Below the pieces are notes generated by a model. It saw only the letters and a list, made by a program, of their open reading frames with translations. It searched no databases and was not told the DNA's origin. From Streptomyces sp. VRA16 Mangrove soil (GTDB lineage Bacteria > Actinomycetota > Actinomycetes > Streptomycetales > Streptomycetaceae), in contig NZ_JAFVLN010000004.1 in assembly GCF_017377775.1 (NCBI RefSeq), forward strand, positions 310,001 to 374,000: a stretch of 64,000 bases of DNA, read 5' to 3'. The translations under genes and the position numbers were made by a program. Below are positions 43,594 through 52,770 of the stretch, in pieces (within the stretch, counting starts at the first letter, position 1; the number at the start of each line of letters is the position of its first letter).

Positions 43594-44367
43594 TCAGGAC
43601 GCCTTGAGGTCGGCCTTGTCCCCCATGACGACGACCGGGTGCTGCTTCGGGTCGAGCGTCTTGAGCAGGTACTCCATGTCCGTCTTCGACTGGCTGACGC
43701 AGGCCGAGGTGCCGCTGCCGTGGTCCATGTGCAGCCAGATGCTGCCGCCCTTGGACTGGCCCTGCGGGCGCGTCGGATCGTTCGGGGCGGTGCCCTTGAC
43801 GCGGTTGTAGTCGATCGCGATCACGTAGTCGAAGTCGTGCCAGTGCGACTTGGCCCAGTAGTGCGGGGCCTGGATCGACGCGGTCTGCGTGTAGGGCAGC
43901 TTCGCCCCGGGGTCGGCCAGCACACCGCCGGCGTCGCTGAGCGTGAACACGCCGACGGGGCTGCGCTTGTCGCCCTCGTGGTGGTCCGTCGTCCAGCCCT
44001 TCTTCCCGTTGTGCCCGGACCAGCTGCGCTCCTTCTTCCAGGTGGCGTCCGAGCCCGTGCCCGACCGGGTGTAGAGCGCGATCGTCGAGTCCGCGGAGTC
44101 CTTCCCGTCCCCGTAGACCGCCACGACCTGCCGTGCGTTCGCCGGGATCTGCTGCTGGTAGCGGTCCCCCACGTCCGGAATGGTCTTCAGGTCGACCGAA
44201 CGTGCCTCGTCGCTGCGCGCGTCGTCCGCCGCACCGTGCGACGCCGAGGTGGGCTTCCCGCCGTCACCGCCGTCCGCACCGCACGCCGCCACCGTCGTCA
44301 GCAACACCCCGCAGGCCGCCGCTGTGACGCCCGCTCGAACCGCACCCGCAATACGCATGCGCTCCAT
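43594..44367 (-). CDS. L,D-transpeptidase-family (YkuD) lipoprotein
   Basis: A 257-aa lipoprotein: signal with lipobox TTVAAC, a polar linker, then a YkuD-like catalytic domain. Supporting stretches are GVFTLSDAGGVLADPGAKLPYTQ, HWHDFDYVIAIDYN and the active-site motif HMDHGSGTSACVS, where His and Cys match the family's HG...SxGCxS pattern (Ala replaces Gly before Cys). These enzymes form 3-3 peptidoglycan cross-links or attach proteins. ATG 44367 is preferred because GAGGTG lies six bases upstream; ATG 44358 is possible. Confidence 0.82.
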   Translation of the reverse strand: MERMRIAGAVRAGVTAAACGVLLTTVAACGADGGDGGKPTSASHGAADDARSDEARSVDLKTIPDVGDRYQQQIPANARQVVAVYGDGKDSADSTIALYTRSGTGSDATWKKERSWSGHNGKKGWTTDHHEGDKRSPVGVFTLSDAGGVLADPGAKLPYTQTASIQAPHYWAKSHWHDFDYVIAIDYNRVKGTAPNDPTRPQGQSKGGSIWLHMDHGSGTSACVSQSKTDMEYLLKTLDPKQHPVVVMGDKADLKAS

Positions 44368-44676
44368 GCTCGCACCTCGCCGCCCGAACCCCGGAGCGGG
44401 GCCCCGCCACCAGGGGTGATCCGGTCGAATCCCGGCCGCTGTCTGCCGCCCTGAGCCGGGCGCCGTAAAACCGGTTGCCACCGGTCACTGAAAGACGCGA
44501 ACCTTTCACGGTTTGTTCCGCCCGCCCCTTGCCCGCCTCTTGCCCGCCCGTCCGCAGCCCGGCTCCGGCCTCCCCTTTCCCGCGTCTCCCTTCCTCCCCT
44601 TCCCCCCTCCCTCCCCTTCTCTCCGTCTCCCCTCCTCTCTTTCCCTTCTTATCGACTTGTCGAGTCCTGGGACGTC
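44368..44676. promoter_or_regulatory. Divergent intergenic region with an inverted repeat and a long pyrimidine tract
   Basis: Bases 44489-44508 contain TGAAAG and CTTTCA as perfect inverted arms around eight bases, next to two ACCGGT hexanucleotides (44469-44486). Bases about 44540-44655 are nearly pure C and T with short CCC/CTC runs, a transcript leader with little structure. No clear promoter boxes. Confidence 0.45.
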
Positions 44677-46473
44677 ATGCAGATCTCCGACCTTCCGTAT
44701 CCCGATCCGGGCGTGCCCGACGCGCGCTCCGGCCCCCGGTTCCTGCTCTGGCTCGGCCGGAACCAGATCGGCGGCCAGCTCAAGTCCCTCGCCTGGGGAC
44801 TGCTGCACTTCGGCGCCGTCGCCTGTCTCCCGTACGCGATCGGCTTCGGTGTGCAGGCCGTCGTCGACCACGACGGTCAGCGGCTCGCCGCGGCCGGCGC
44901 GCTCCTGGTGGGACTCGGTCTCGCCGTGGCGGTCGGCGGCTTCATGCTGCACCGCTCCGCCGTCACCAACTGGATCACCTGCGCCGCACGCGTCCAGCAG
45001 CTGCTGGCGCGCCGCGCCGCCGACCTCGGATCGGGGCTGACCCGACGGGTCGCGGCCGGTGAAGTGGTCGCGGTCTCCACCGGTGACGTGGAACGCATCG
45101 GCTGGTTCGTCGAGGCGCTGTCCCGGTTCAGCGCCGCCGCCGTCACCGTCGCCCTCACCTGTGTGGGACTGCTCTTCTTCGCGCCCACGCTCGGCGTGGT
45201 CGTCGCCGCCGCCGTCCCGTTCCTGGCCTGCGCGGTGCTGCCGCTGCTCCCGGCCGCGACCCGGCGCGCCGACCAGCAGCGCGCCAAGGCCGGTCGCGCC
45301 ACCGAGCTCGCCGCCGACACCGTCGCCGGACTGCGGGTGCTCCGGGGCATCGGTGGGGAGGACCTCTTCCTGAGCCGCTACCGCACCGCGTCCCAGGAGG
45401 TCCGCAAGGCCGCCGTGCACAGCGCCCGCATGTGGTCGCTGATCTCCGGTCTGCAGGTGCTGATGCCGGGTCTCCTGCTCATCGGCCTGGTGCTGTACGG
45501 CGTCCATCTCGCCCGCGAGGGCCGGATCACCGTCGGAGAGCTGGTCACCACGTACAGCGCCGTGACGGTCCTCATGTACCCGCTGCGGCATTTCGAGGAG
45601 ATCGCGATGGCCTACGCGTTCTCCCGCCCGTCCGCGCGCCGCGCCGCGCGGGTCCTCTCGCTGGAGCGCGAGACCACGGCCGACGGGACGACGGAGCCGG
45701 CCGAGGACCCCTCGGGCGACCTGTACGACCCGGCGACCGGGCTGCTCGCCCCGGCCGGTCGGCTCACCGCCGTGGTCTGCGGCGACCCGGACGCGGCGGG
45801 CCGGCTCGCCGAACGGCTCGGCGGTCACCCGGCGGAGCGCACGGACCTCTCGTCCGTACGCCTCGGCGGGACCGAACTCGACCGGCTGCCGCTCGCCACC
45901 GCGCGCCGGGCCGTCCTGGTCCAGGACAAGGACCCGGTGCTGCTCTCCGGCACGCTGACCGACCTGTTCGACGTGCCCTCCTCCGGCGAGGTGGCGGCCG
46001 CCGAGGCGCTCGCCGCCGCCCAGTGCGGCGACGTGCTGGACGCGCTCGGTCAGGCGGCGCTCGACGGGGAGCCGATGCACGCGCACATCACCGAGCGGGG
46101 CCGTTCGCTCTCCGGTGGTCAGCGTCAACGGCTCGCGCTGGCCCGCTCGCTGGCGACCGACCCGCAGGTGCTGGTCCTCGACGAGCCGACCTCCGCGGTC
46201 GACTCCCACACCGAGGCACGCATCGCCGAGGGCGTCGCGGCGCTGCGGCGCGGGCGCACCACCGTGGTGCTCACGTCGTCCCCGCTGCTCCTCGACCGGG
46301 CCGAGCGCGTGGTCTTCGTGCACGAGGGCGAGGTCGCCGCGGTCGGCGTGCACCGTCAACTGCTCGCGTCCGACCCGGGCTACCGGGCGGTCGTCACCCG
46401 TGAGACCGACGACGAACGGGCCGACGAGGCCCGCACCACCCCCTGTATCGAGGAAGTCGAGGAATCCGCATGA
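44677..46473 (+). CDS. ABC exporter half, degenerate subunit of a heterodimer
   Basis: A 598-aa half-transporter with six helices (about residues 40-320). In its ATPase domain the Walker A loop is lost: the place near residue 367 reads VVCGDPDAAGRLAERL with no GKS/T, and the switch His is replaced (VVLTSSPLLL). The signature LSGGQRQRLALARSLA near residue 478 and Walker B VLVLDEPTSAVD are intact. It therefore cannot bind ATP normally but can supply the signature to its partner encoded next, whose ATG overlaps this stop. Confidence 0.92.
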   Translation: MQISDLPYPDPGVPDARSGPRFLLWLGRNQIGGQLKSLAWGLLHFGAVACLPYAIGFGVQAVVDHDGQRLAAAGALLVGLGLAVAVGGFMLHRSAVTNWITCAARVQQLLARRAADLGSGLTRRVAAGEVVAVSTGDVERIGWFVEALSRFSAAAVTVALTCVGLLFFAPTLGVVVAAAVPFLACAVLPLLPAATRRADQQRAKAGRATELAADTVAGLRVLRGIGGEDLFLSRYRTASQEVRKAAVHSARMWSLISGLQVLMPGLLLIGLVLYGVHLAREGRITVGELVTTYSAVTVLMYPLRHFEEIAMAYAFSRPSARRAARVLSLERETTADGTTEPAEDPSGDLYDPATGLLAPAGRLTAVVCGDPDAAGRLAERLGGHPAERTDLSSVRLGGTELDRLPLATARRAVLVQDKDPVLLSGTLTDLFDVPSSGEVAAAEALAAAQCGDVLDALGQAALDGEPMHAHITERGRSLSGGQRQRLALARSLATDPQVLVLDEPTSAVDSHTEARIAEGVAALRRGRTTVVLTSSPLLLDRAERVVFVHEGEVAAVGVHRQLLASDPGYRAVVTRETDDERADEARTTPCIEEVEESA

Positions 46474-48266
46474 CCGCCGTCCGGTCGCTCACCGTGCGAC
46501 CGCCCGAACTCGACCCCGCGGCCCCCACGACCGCCGAGACCCTGCCCGTGGGCTCGGGGGCCACCGTCCGCGCGTACGTCGGGGAACTGGTGCGCCGCCA
46601 CCGCCGCGCGTTCGCCCTGCTGATCGGGGCCAACACGCTCGCCGTGGTCGCCTCCATGACGGGGCCGTGGCTGCTCGGCGGCCTGGTGCAGGACCTCGCC
46701 GACGGCGTCGACGACATCCCGATGGCGCGCATCACGGCGCTGTTCGTCGTCGCGCTGCTCGTCCAGGCGTACTTCGTGCGCGCGGTGCGGCTGCGCGGCG
46801 CGGTGCTCGGCGAGCGGATGCTCGCCGACCTGCGCGAGGACTTCCTGGTGCGGTCCGTGGGCCTGCCGCCGGGTGTCCTGGAGCGGGCCGGCACGGGTGA
46901 CCTGCTGTCCCGGATCACCACCGACATCGACCGGCTCGCCAACGCGATGCGGGAGGCGGTGCCGCAGCTGACCATCGCCGCGGTGTGGCTGACGCTGCTG
47001 ATCGGCGGCCTGACGGTGACCGCGCCGACGCTCGCGCCGGTGATCCTCCTCGCCGTTCCGGTGCTGTTCCTCGGGTGCCGCTGGTACTTCAAGCGGGCCC
47101 CTTCGGCGTACCGCTCCGAGGCCGCCGGGTACGCGTCGGTGGCGGCGGCGCTCGCCGAGACCGTCGACGCGGGCCGCACCGTGGAGGCCCACCGTCTCGG
47201 GGAGAGCCGGGTCGCGCAGTCGGACGAGCGGATCCGGGTCTGGACGTCGTGGGAGCGGTACACCCTGTACCTCCGCACCATCCTGTTCCCGACGTTCGAC
47301 GCCTCCCAGACGGTCATCCAGCTGTCGGTACTGACGATCGGCGGCGTGTACGTCTTCCAGGGCTGGATCGACGTCGGGCAGCTCACCACCAGTGCGCTGA
47401 TCTCGCAGATGCTGGTGGACCCGATCGGACAGATCCTGCGGTGGTACGACGAGCTCCAGGTGGCCCAGGTGTCGCTGGCCCGGCTGGTCGGCGTCCGGGA
47501 CATCGAGCCGGACGCGGGCGACGCCTCCGTGCGCCCCGACGGGCGTGACGTGCACGCGGACGAGGTGCACTTCGGGTACCGCGAGGGCGTCGACGTGCTG
47601 CGCAAGGTCTCCCTGGAGGTCCGACCGGGGACCCGGCTCGCCCTGGTCGGGCCGTCCGGCGCGGGCAAGTCCACGCTGGGCCGGCTGCTCGCCGGGATCT
47701 ACGCGCCCCGGGCCGGTCAGATCACGCTCGGCGGCGCGGAGCTCTCCCGGATGCAGGCCGAGCGGGTCCGCTCGCACGTGGCCCTGGTCAACCAGGAGCA
47801 CCACGTCTTCGTCGGCTCGCTCCGCGACAACCTGCGCCTCGCCCGCACCGGCGCCGAGGACGCCGAGCTGTGGGCGGCACTCGGCGCGGTCGACGCCGAC
47901 GGGTGGGCCCGCGCCCTGGACGACGGCCTCGACACCGAGGTCGGCTCGGGCGGGACCGCGCTCACCCCGGCGCAGGCCCAGCAGATCGCGCTGGCCCGTC
48001 TGGTCCTCGCGGACCCGCACACGCTGGTCCTGGACGAGGCGACGTCGCTGCTCGACCCGCGCGCGGCCCGGAACCTGGAGCGCTCGCTCGCCCGGGTCCT
48101 GGACGGCCGCACGGTCGTGGCCATCGCGCACCGGCTGCACACCGCGCACGACGCGGACGTGATCGCCGTGGTCGAGGACGGCCGGATCCGCGAGCTGGGC
48201 AGTCACGACGAGCTGGTCTCGGCCGACGGGGCGTACGCGGCGCTGTGGCGGTCCTGGCACGGCTGA
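46470..48266 (+). CDS. ABC exporter half, catalytic subunit of a heterodimer
   Basis: A 598-aa half-transporter with six helices and an ATPase domain with intact Walker A (GPSGAGKST, about residues 393-401), Q-loop LVNQEHHVFVGSL, Walker B TLVLDEATSLLD and switch His in AIAHRLHTAHD. Its signature is ruined, reading LTPAQAQQIALARLV where LSGGQ should be. Paired with the upstream subunit, exactly one complete ATP site is formed. The substrate is unknown. Confidence 0.92.
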   Translation: MTAVRSLTVRPPELDPAAPTTAETLPVGSGATVRAYVGELVRRHRRAFALLIGANTLAVVASMTGPWLLGGLVQDLADGVDDIPMARITALFVVALLVQAYFVRAVRLRGAVLGERMLADLREDFLVRSVGLPPGVLERAGTGDLLSRITTDIDRLANAMREAVPQLTIAAVWLTLLIGGLTVTAPTLAPVILLAVPVLFLGCRWYFKRAPSAYRSEAAGYASVAAALAETVDAGRTVEAHRLGESRVAQSDERIRVWTSWERYTLYLRTILFPTFDASQTVIQLSVLTIGGVYVFQGWIDVGQLTTSALISQMLVDPIGQILRWYDELQVAQVSLARLVGVRDIEPDAGDASVRPDGRDVHADEVHFGYREGVDVLRKVSLEVRPGTRLALVGPSGAGKSTLGRLLAGIYAPRAGQITLGGAELSRMQAERVRSHVALVNQEHHVFVGSLRDNLRLARTGAEDAELWAALGAVDADGWARALDDGLDTEVGSGGTALTPAQAQQIALARLVLADPHTLVLDEATSLLDPRAARNLERSLARVLDGRTVVAIAHRLHTAHDADVIAVVEDGRIRELGSHDELVSADGAYAALWRSWHG

Positions 48267-48276
48267 CCGTGCCAGG
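48253..48276. terminator. Terminator hairpin between convergent genes
   Basis: CCTGGCACGG (48253-48262) and CCGTGCCAGG (48267-48276) form a perfect 10-bp stem with a 4-base loop, spanning the stop of the exporter gene and facing the YdjM-like gene end. Confidence 0.8.
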
Positions 48277-48294
48277 GGCGGTGCGCGGCCGCGC

Positions 48295-49089
48295 TCAGAT
48301 GAAGTTGAGCGCGGCCGCGCACCCCACGCCGCCGAGCAGCATGAACACCGGCATGAGCACCTTCAGCTCCACCCAGCTGCCGGCCCGGAAACGCATGGGC
48401 TTCGGCGGGCCGATCGGGTACCAGCGCCTGCGGCCGACGGGGATGGGCCACAGGATCGGGCAGCCCGAGACGGTGAGCGCGTCCCCGATGTCGTGCACCA
48501 GCGCCCCGAGGACGATCGGCAGACCCAGCCACAGGTACTCCTGGCCGGGATCGGTGAACAGCCAGTCCGCGCCGTTGCCCGGCTTGTCCAGGACCCCGGC
48601 GAGGATCCAGGCGCTGGTCGCCGCGAGCAGCCACACCAGGATGTCGCTGCTGGAGCCGCGCGCCGCCCGCCACAGCAGCCCCTCGATGGCGAGCACCATG
48701 TGCACGAAGAGGATCACGAGTACGGCCCAGCGGCCACCGGTGATCGCCGCGACCGACGCGCCTGCCCCGATGAGGACCGCCCACAGCCACGTATGGGTGA
48801 GCGTGCGGTGTCCGCCGGAGCGGCGCGGGTCGCCCTGCTTCCTGGTCGCCTTGTAGACGGCGTACGAGAGTTTGTCGACGATCTCGCACAGGCCCCGGGA
48901 GAGGGGCCCGAAGGCGCGTGAGATGGTCGCGGCCTTGTGGTCGAGGTCGGGGGCGAGCGCCGCGCCCGCGCAGATCAGCGCGCCGACGAGGACGACCGGC
49001 CAGGGCATCGGGTGTCCCGCGGCGGCCGCGGCCGCGCCCACCCCCAGCCAGGCCGCCGCTCCTGACAGCGAGTGTGCCGGTCCCATCAT
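48295..49089 (-). CDS. YdjM-like membrane metal-dependent hydrolase
   Basis: A 264-aa membrane protein that starts MMGPAHSLSGAAAWLGVG, with the GxxH near the N-terminus, then LAPDLDHKAATISRAFGPLSRGL, GGHRTLTHTWLWAVL and LVHDIGDALTVSGCPILWPI. The conserved His and Asp sets (GPAH, DLDH, HRTLTH, HDIGD) are those of the DUF457/YdjM group, thought to be membrane-bound hydrolases. About six hydrophobic segments. ATG 49089 is used; ATG 49086 is adjacent. Substrate unknown. Confidence 0.85.
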   Translation of the reverse strand: MMGPAHSLSGAAAWLGVGAAAAAAGHPMPWPVVLVGALICAGAALAPDLDHKAATISRAFGPLSRGLCEIVDKLSYAVYKATRKQGDPRRSGGHRTLTHTWLWAVLIGAGASVAAITGGRWAVLVILFVHMVLAIEGLLWRAARGSSSDILVWLLAATSAWILAGVLDKPGNGADWLFTDPGQEYLWLGLPIVLGALVHDIGDALTVSGCPILWPIPVGRRRWYPIGPPKPMRFRAGSWVELKVLMPVFMLLGGVGCAAALNFI

Positions 49090-49264
49090 GGCTGTGATCC
49101 GCCCCTGTCCCTCGTGTGTCCCACGTGTGCCGACCGCCCGCACAGCGCGGAGAAGTCCCACATGTCCCTTGTGCCGACGCCTTGTTGACCGGGTACGGGA
49201 TCCGCGCCCTGACGCCGTGTCGGCGGTCCACCCTAGCCTTCGTGATCTTCGTACGGGCATCCGA

Positions 49265-49295
49265 TTGCCGGATCGGGTGCAAAGCCAGGCAAGAT
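49265..49295 (+). promoter_or_regulatory. Possible promoter giving a leaderless helicase transcript
   Basis: TTGCCG (49265-49270) and CAAGAT (49290-49295) lie 19 bases apart, and the GTG start of the helicase is six bases after the second box. No ribosome site precedes that GTG. Confidence 0.4.
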
Positions 49296-49301
49296 GGTGA
49301 C

Positions 49302-51815
49302 GTGACCCTTATCGATCAGCTCCCGCAGACCGCCGACCCGGACGCCCTCTACGACGCCTTCGAGTCGTGGGCCGAGGAGCGTGGGCTCACCCTCTATCCC
49401 CACCAGGAGGAGGCCCTGATCGAGGCGGTCTCGGGTGCGAACGTGATCGTGTCGACGCCCACCGGCTCCGGCAAGAGCATGATCGCCGCCGGTGCGCACT
49501 TCGCGGCGCTCGCCCGGGACGAGGTCACGTTCTACACGGCGCCCATCAAGGCACTCGTCTCCGAGAAGTTCTTCGAGCTGTGCAAGCTCTTCGGCACCGA
49601 GAACGTCGGCATGCTCACGGGCGACGCCTCCGTGAACTCGGACGCACCCGTGATCTGCTGCACCGCCGAGGTCCTCGCCTCCATCGCGCTGCGCGACGGC
49701 GCCCAGGCCGACATCGGCCAGGTCGTCATGGACGAGTTCCACTTCTACGCGGAGGGCGACCGCGGCTGGGCCTGGCAGATCCCGCTGCTCGAACTGCCGC
49801 AGGCGCAGTTCATCCTGATGTCGGCCACGCTCGGCGACGTCGCGATGTTCGAGAAGGACCTGACGCGCCGCACCGGTCGCCCCACCTCCGTGGTCCGCTC
49901 GGCCACCCGCCCGGTCCCGCTCTCCTACGAGTACCGGCTCACCCCGCTGACGGAGACGCTGACGGAGCTCCTGGAGACCAAGCAGGCTCCCGTCTACATC
50001 GTGCACTTCACGCAGGCGCAGGCCGTCGAGCGCGCCCAGGCGCTGATGAGCATCAACATGTGCACGCGCGAGGAGAAGGACAAGATCGCCGAGCTGATCG
50101 GCAACTTCCGCTTCACCACCAAGTTCGGCCGCAACCTGTCGCGTTACGTGCGTCATGGCATCGGCGTGCACCACGCCGGCATGCTGCCGAAGTACCGGCG
50201 TCTCGTCGAGAAGCTCGCCCAGGCGGGCCTGTTGAAGGTCATCTGTGGCACCGACACCCTCGGCGTCGGCGTCAACGTGCCCATCCGCACAGTGCTGTTC
50301 ACCGCGCTCACCAAGTACGACGGCAACCGGGTCCGTACGCTGCGCGCCCGCGAGTTCCACCAGATCGCGGGCCGCGCCGGACGGGCCGGGTTCGACACGG
50401 CGGGCTTCGTGGTGGCCCAGGCCCCCGAGCACGTCATCGAGAACGAGAAGGCGCTCGCGAAGGCCGGTGACGACCCGAAGAAGCGCCGCAAGGTCGTCCG
50501 CAAGAAGGCCCCGGAGGGCTTCGTCGGCTGGACGGAGAGCACCTTCGAGAAGCTGATCACCTCCGAGCCGGAGCCGCTGACCTCCCGCTTCCGGGTCACG
50601 CACACGATGCTGCTCTCGGTGATCGCGCGCCCGGGCAACGCCTTCGAGGCCATGCGCAAGCTCCTGGAGGACAATCACGAGCCACGCAAGGCACAGCTGC
50701 GGCACATCCGCCGGGCCATCGCGATCTACCGCTCGCTGCTCGACGGCGGCATCGTCGAGAAGCTCGACGAGCCGGACGCGACGGGCCGCATCGTGCGCCT
50801 GACGGTCGATCTGCAGCAGGACTTCGCCCTCAACCAGCCGCTGTCCACCTTCGCGCTCGCCGCCTTCGACCTCCTCGACAAGGAGTCGCCGTCGTACGCG
50901 CTCGACATGGTGTCGGTGGTGGAGTCCACGCTCGACGATCCGCGCCAGATCCTGCACGCCCAGCAGAACAAGGCGCGCGGCGAGGCCGTCGCCCTGATGA
51001 AGGCGGACGGCGTCGAGTACGAGGAGCGCATGGAGCGCCTCCAGGACATCAGCTACCCCAAGCCGCTGGAGGAGCTGCTCTTCCACGCGTACAACACGTA
51101 CCGCACGAGCCACCCGTGGGTCGGCGACCACCCGCTCTCGCCGAAGTCCGTGATCCGCGACATGTACGAACGGGCGCTGACGTTCACGGAGTTCACCTCC
51201 TACTACGAGCTGGCGCGCACCGAGGGCATCGTCCTGCGCTACCTGGCGAGCGCCTACAAGACGCTCGACCACACCGTGCCCGACGACCTGAAGTCGGAGG
51301 ACCTGGAGGACCTGATCGCCTGGCTCGGCGAGATGGTGCGCCAGGTCGACTCCAGCCTCCTGGACGAGTGGGAGCAGCTGGCCAACCCGGAGGAGATGAC
51401 CGCCGAGGAGGCCCAGGAGAAGGCCGACCAGGTCAAGCCGGTCACCGCGAACGCGCGCGCGTTCCGTGTCCTCGTGCGCAATGCCATGTTCCGCCGTGTG
51501 GAGCTGGCCGCCCTCGACAACGTCGAGGAGCTCGGCGAGATGGACGGCGACGCGGGCTGGGACGCGGACGCCTGGGGCGAGGCCATGGACAAGTACTGGG
51601 ACGAGTACGAGGACCTCGGCACCGGGCCCGACGCGCGCGGCCCCAAGCTGCTCATGATCGAGGAGGACCCGGAGCACGGCCTGTGGAAGGTGCGCCAGAC
51701 CTTCGCCGACCCGAACGGCGACCACGACTGGGGCATCAGCGCCGAGGTCGATCTCGCGGCCTCCGACACCGAGGGCCGTGCCGTCGTCCGGGTCACGGAC
51801 GTCGGCCAGTTGTAG
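49302..51815 (+). CDS. DEAD/DEAH-box helicase, Ski2-like with DUF3516 C-terminus
   Basis: An 837-aa helicase. Motifs: YPHQEEALIEAVSGANVIVSTPTGSGKSMIAAG (Q region and Walker A), TAPIKALVSEKF (Ia), VVMDEFHFYAEGDRGWAWQ (motif II as DEFH), LMSATLGD (III), VHHAGMLPKYRRLVEKLAQ, VICGTDTLGVGVNVPIRTVLF (V) and HQIAGRAGRAGFD (VI). This is the Ski2/Mtr4-type superfamily 2 plan; the C-terminal 400 residues correspond to DUF3516. Probably acts on RNA in the cytoplasm. GTG at 49302 is the most likely start. Confidence 0.92.
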   Translation: MTLIDQLPQTADPDALYDAFESWAEERGLTLYPHQEEALIEAVSGANVIVSTPTGSGKSMIAAGAHFAALARDEVTFYTAPIKALVSEKFFELCKLFGTENVGMLTGDASVNSDAPVICCTAEVLASIALRDGAQADIGQVVMDEFHFYAEGDRGWAWQIPLLELPQAQFILMSATLGDVAMFEKDLTRRTGRPTSVVRSATRPVPLSYEYRLTPLTETLTELLETKQAPVYIVHFTQAQAVERAQALMSINMCTREEKDKIAELIGNFRFTTKFGRNLSRYVRHGIGVHHAGMLPKYRRLVEKLAQAGLLKVICGTDTLGVGVNVPIRTVLFTALTKYDGNRVRTLRAREFHQIAGRAGRAGFDTAGFVVAQAPEHVIENEKALAKAGDDPKKRRKVVRKKAPEGFVGWTESTFEKLITSEPEPLTSRFRVTHTMLLSVIARPGNAFEAMRKLLEDNHEPRKAQLRHIRRAIAIYRSLLDGGIVEKLDEPDATGRIVRLTVDLQQDFALNQPLSTFALAAFDLLDKESPSYALDMVSVVESTLDDPRQILHAQQNKARGEAVALMKADGVEYEERMERLQDISYPKPLEELLFHAYNTYRTSHPWVGDHPLSPKSVIRDMYERALTFTEFTSYYELARTEGIVLRYLASAYKTLDHTVPDDLKSEDLEDLIAWLGEMVRQVDSSLLDEWEQLANPEEMTAEEAQEKADQVKPVTANARAFRVLVRNAMFRRVELAALDNVEELGEMDGDAGWDADAWGEAMDKYWDEYEDLGTGPDARGPKLLMIEEDPEHGLWKVRQTFADPNGDHDWGISAEVDLAASDTEGRAVVRVTDVGQL

Positions 51816-51897
51816 AACCCGGACCGGCCGGACGGTAGGGTCCGGCCGCGCCCCTGGCCGGAGCCCTCCGGCCGCACACACGAGAGAGAAACGACGC

Positions 51898-52770
51898 ATG
51901 ACGAATCCTGCGGAGCGGCTCGTCGACCTGCTCGACCTGGAGCAGATCGAGGTCAACATCTTCCGTGGGCGCAGCCCGCAGGAGTCCTTGCAGCGCGTCT
52001 TCGGCGGGCAGGTCGCGGGGCAGGCCCTGGTGGCCGCGGGCCGCACGACCGAGGGCGACCGCCCCGTGCACTCGCTGCACGCGTACTTCCTGCGTCCGGG
52101 CCGCCCGGGTGTGCCCATCGTGTACCAGGTCGAACGGGTCCGCGACGGCCGCTCGTTCACCACGCGCCGCGTCACCGCCGTGCAGCAGGGCCGCACGATC
52201 TTCAATCTCACCGCCTCCTTCCACAAGCCCGAAGAGGGAGCCTTCGAGCACCAGTTGCCGCCGGCCCGGGAGGTCCCGGACCCGGAGGCGCTGCCGACGA
52301 TCGCCGAGGAGATCAAGGGCCATCTGGGCGCGCTGCCCGAGGCGCTGGAGCGCATGGCCCGGCGCCAGCCCTTCGACATCCGCTACGTCGACCGGTTGCG
52401 CTGGACCCCCGAGGAGGTCGAGGCCGCCGAGCCGCGCAGCGCCGTGTGGATGCGCGCCGTCGGCCCGCTCGGCGACGACCCGCTGGTCCACACGTGCGCG
52501 CTCACGTACGCCAGCGACATGACGCTGCTCGACGCGGTGCGACTGCCCGTCGAGCCGCTGTGGGGCCCGCGCGGTTTCGACATGGCCTCGCTCGACCACG
52601 CCATGTGGTTCCACCGTCCTTTCCGTGCCGATGAGTGGTTCCTGTACGACCAGGAGTCGCCGATTGCCGTCGGCGGCCGCGGTCTGGCCCGGGGCCGCAT
52701 CTACGACGTCGAGGGGCGGCTGCTGGTGTCCGTGGTGCAGGAAGGCCTGTTCAGGAAGTTGGAAGCATGA
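51898..52770 (+). CDS. tesB: Acyl-CoA thioesterase II
   Basis: A 290-aa protein with the double hotdog plan of TesB: LLDLEQIEVNIFRGRSPQESLQRVFGGQVAGQALVAAGRT at the N-terminus, SLHAYFLRPGRPGVPIVYQVERVRDGRSFTTRRVTAVQQG, and the second half ending LDHAMWFHRPFRADEWFLYDQESPIAVGGRGLARGRIYDVEGRLLVSVVQEGL. The catalytic Asp of TesB is in SLDHAMWFH. It hydrolyses medium- and long-chain acyl-CoA. The stop overlaps the TPR gene ATG. Confidence 0.95.
   Translation: MTNPAERLVDLLDLEQIEVNIFRGRSPQESLQRVFGGQVAGQALVAAGRTTEGDRPVHSLHAYFLRPGRPGVPIVYQVERVRDGRSFTTRRVTAVQQGRTIFNLTASFHKPEEGAFEHQLPPAREVPDPEALPTIAEEIKGHLGALPEALERMARRQPFDIRYVDRLRWTPEEVEAAEPRSAVWMRAVGPLGDDPLVHTCALTYASDMTLLDAVRLPVEPLWGPRGFDMASLDHAMWFHRPFRADEWFLYDQESPIAVGGRGLARGRIYDVEGRLLVSVVQEGLFRKLEA

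Noticed and set aside
44475..44676. Coding start upstream of the first heterodimeric exporter gene
   Set aside because: The only frames there read through the pyrimidine tract and give Pro/Ser/Leu-only sequence.
49233..52379. 1048-codon minus-strand open frame opposite the helicase and tesB
   Set aside because: No recognisable motif, no start context, and both sense genes are unmistakable.
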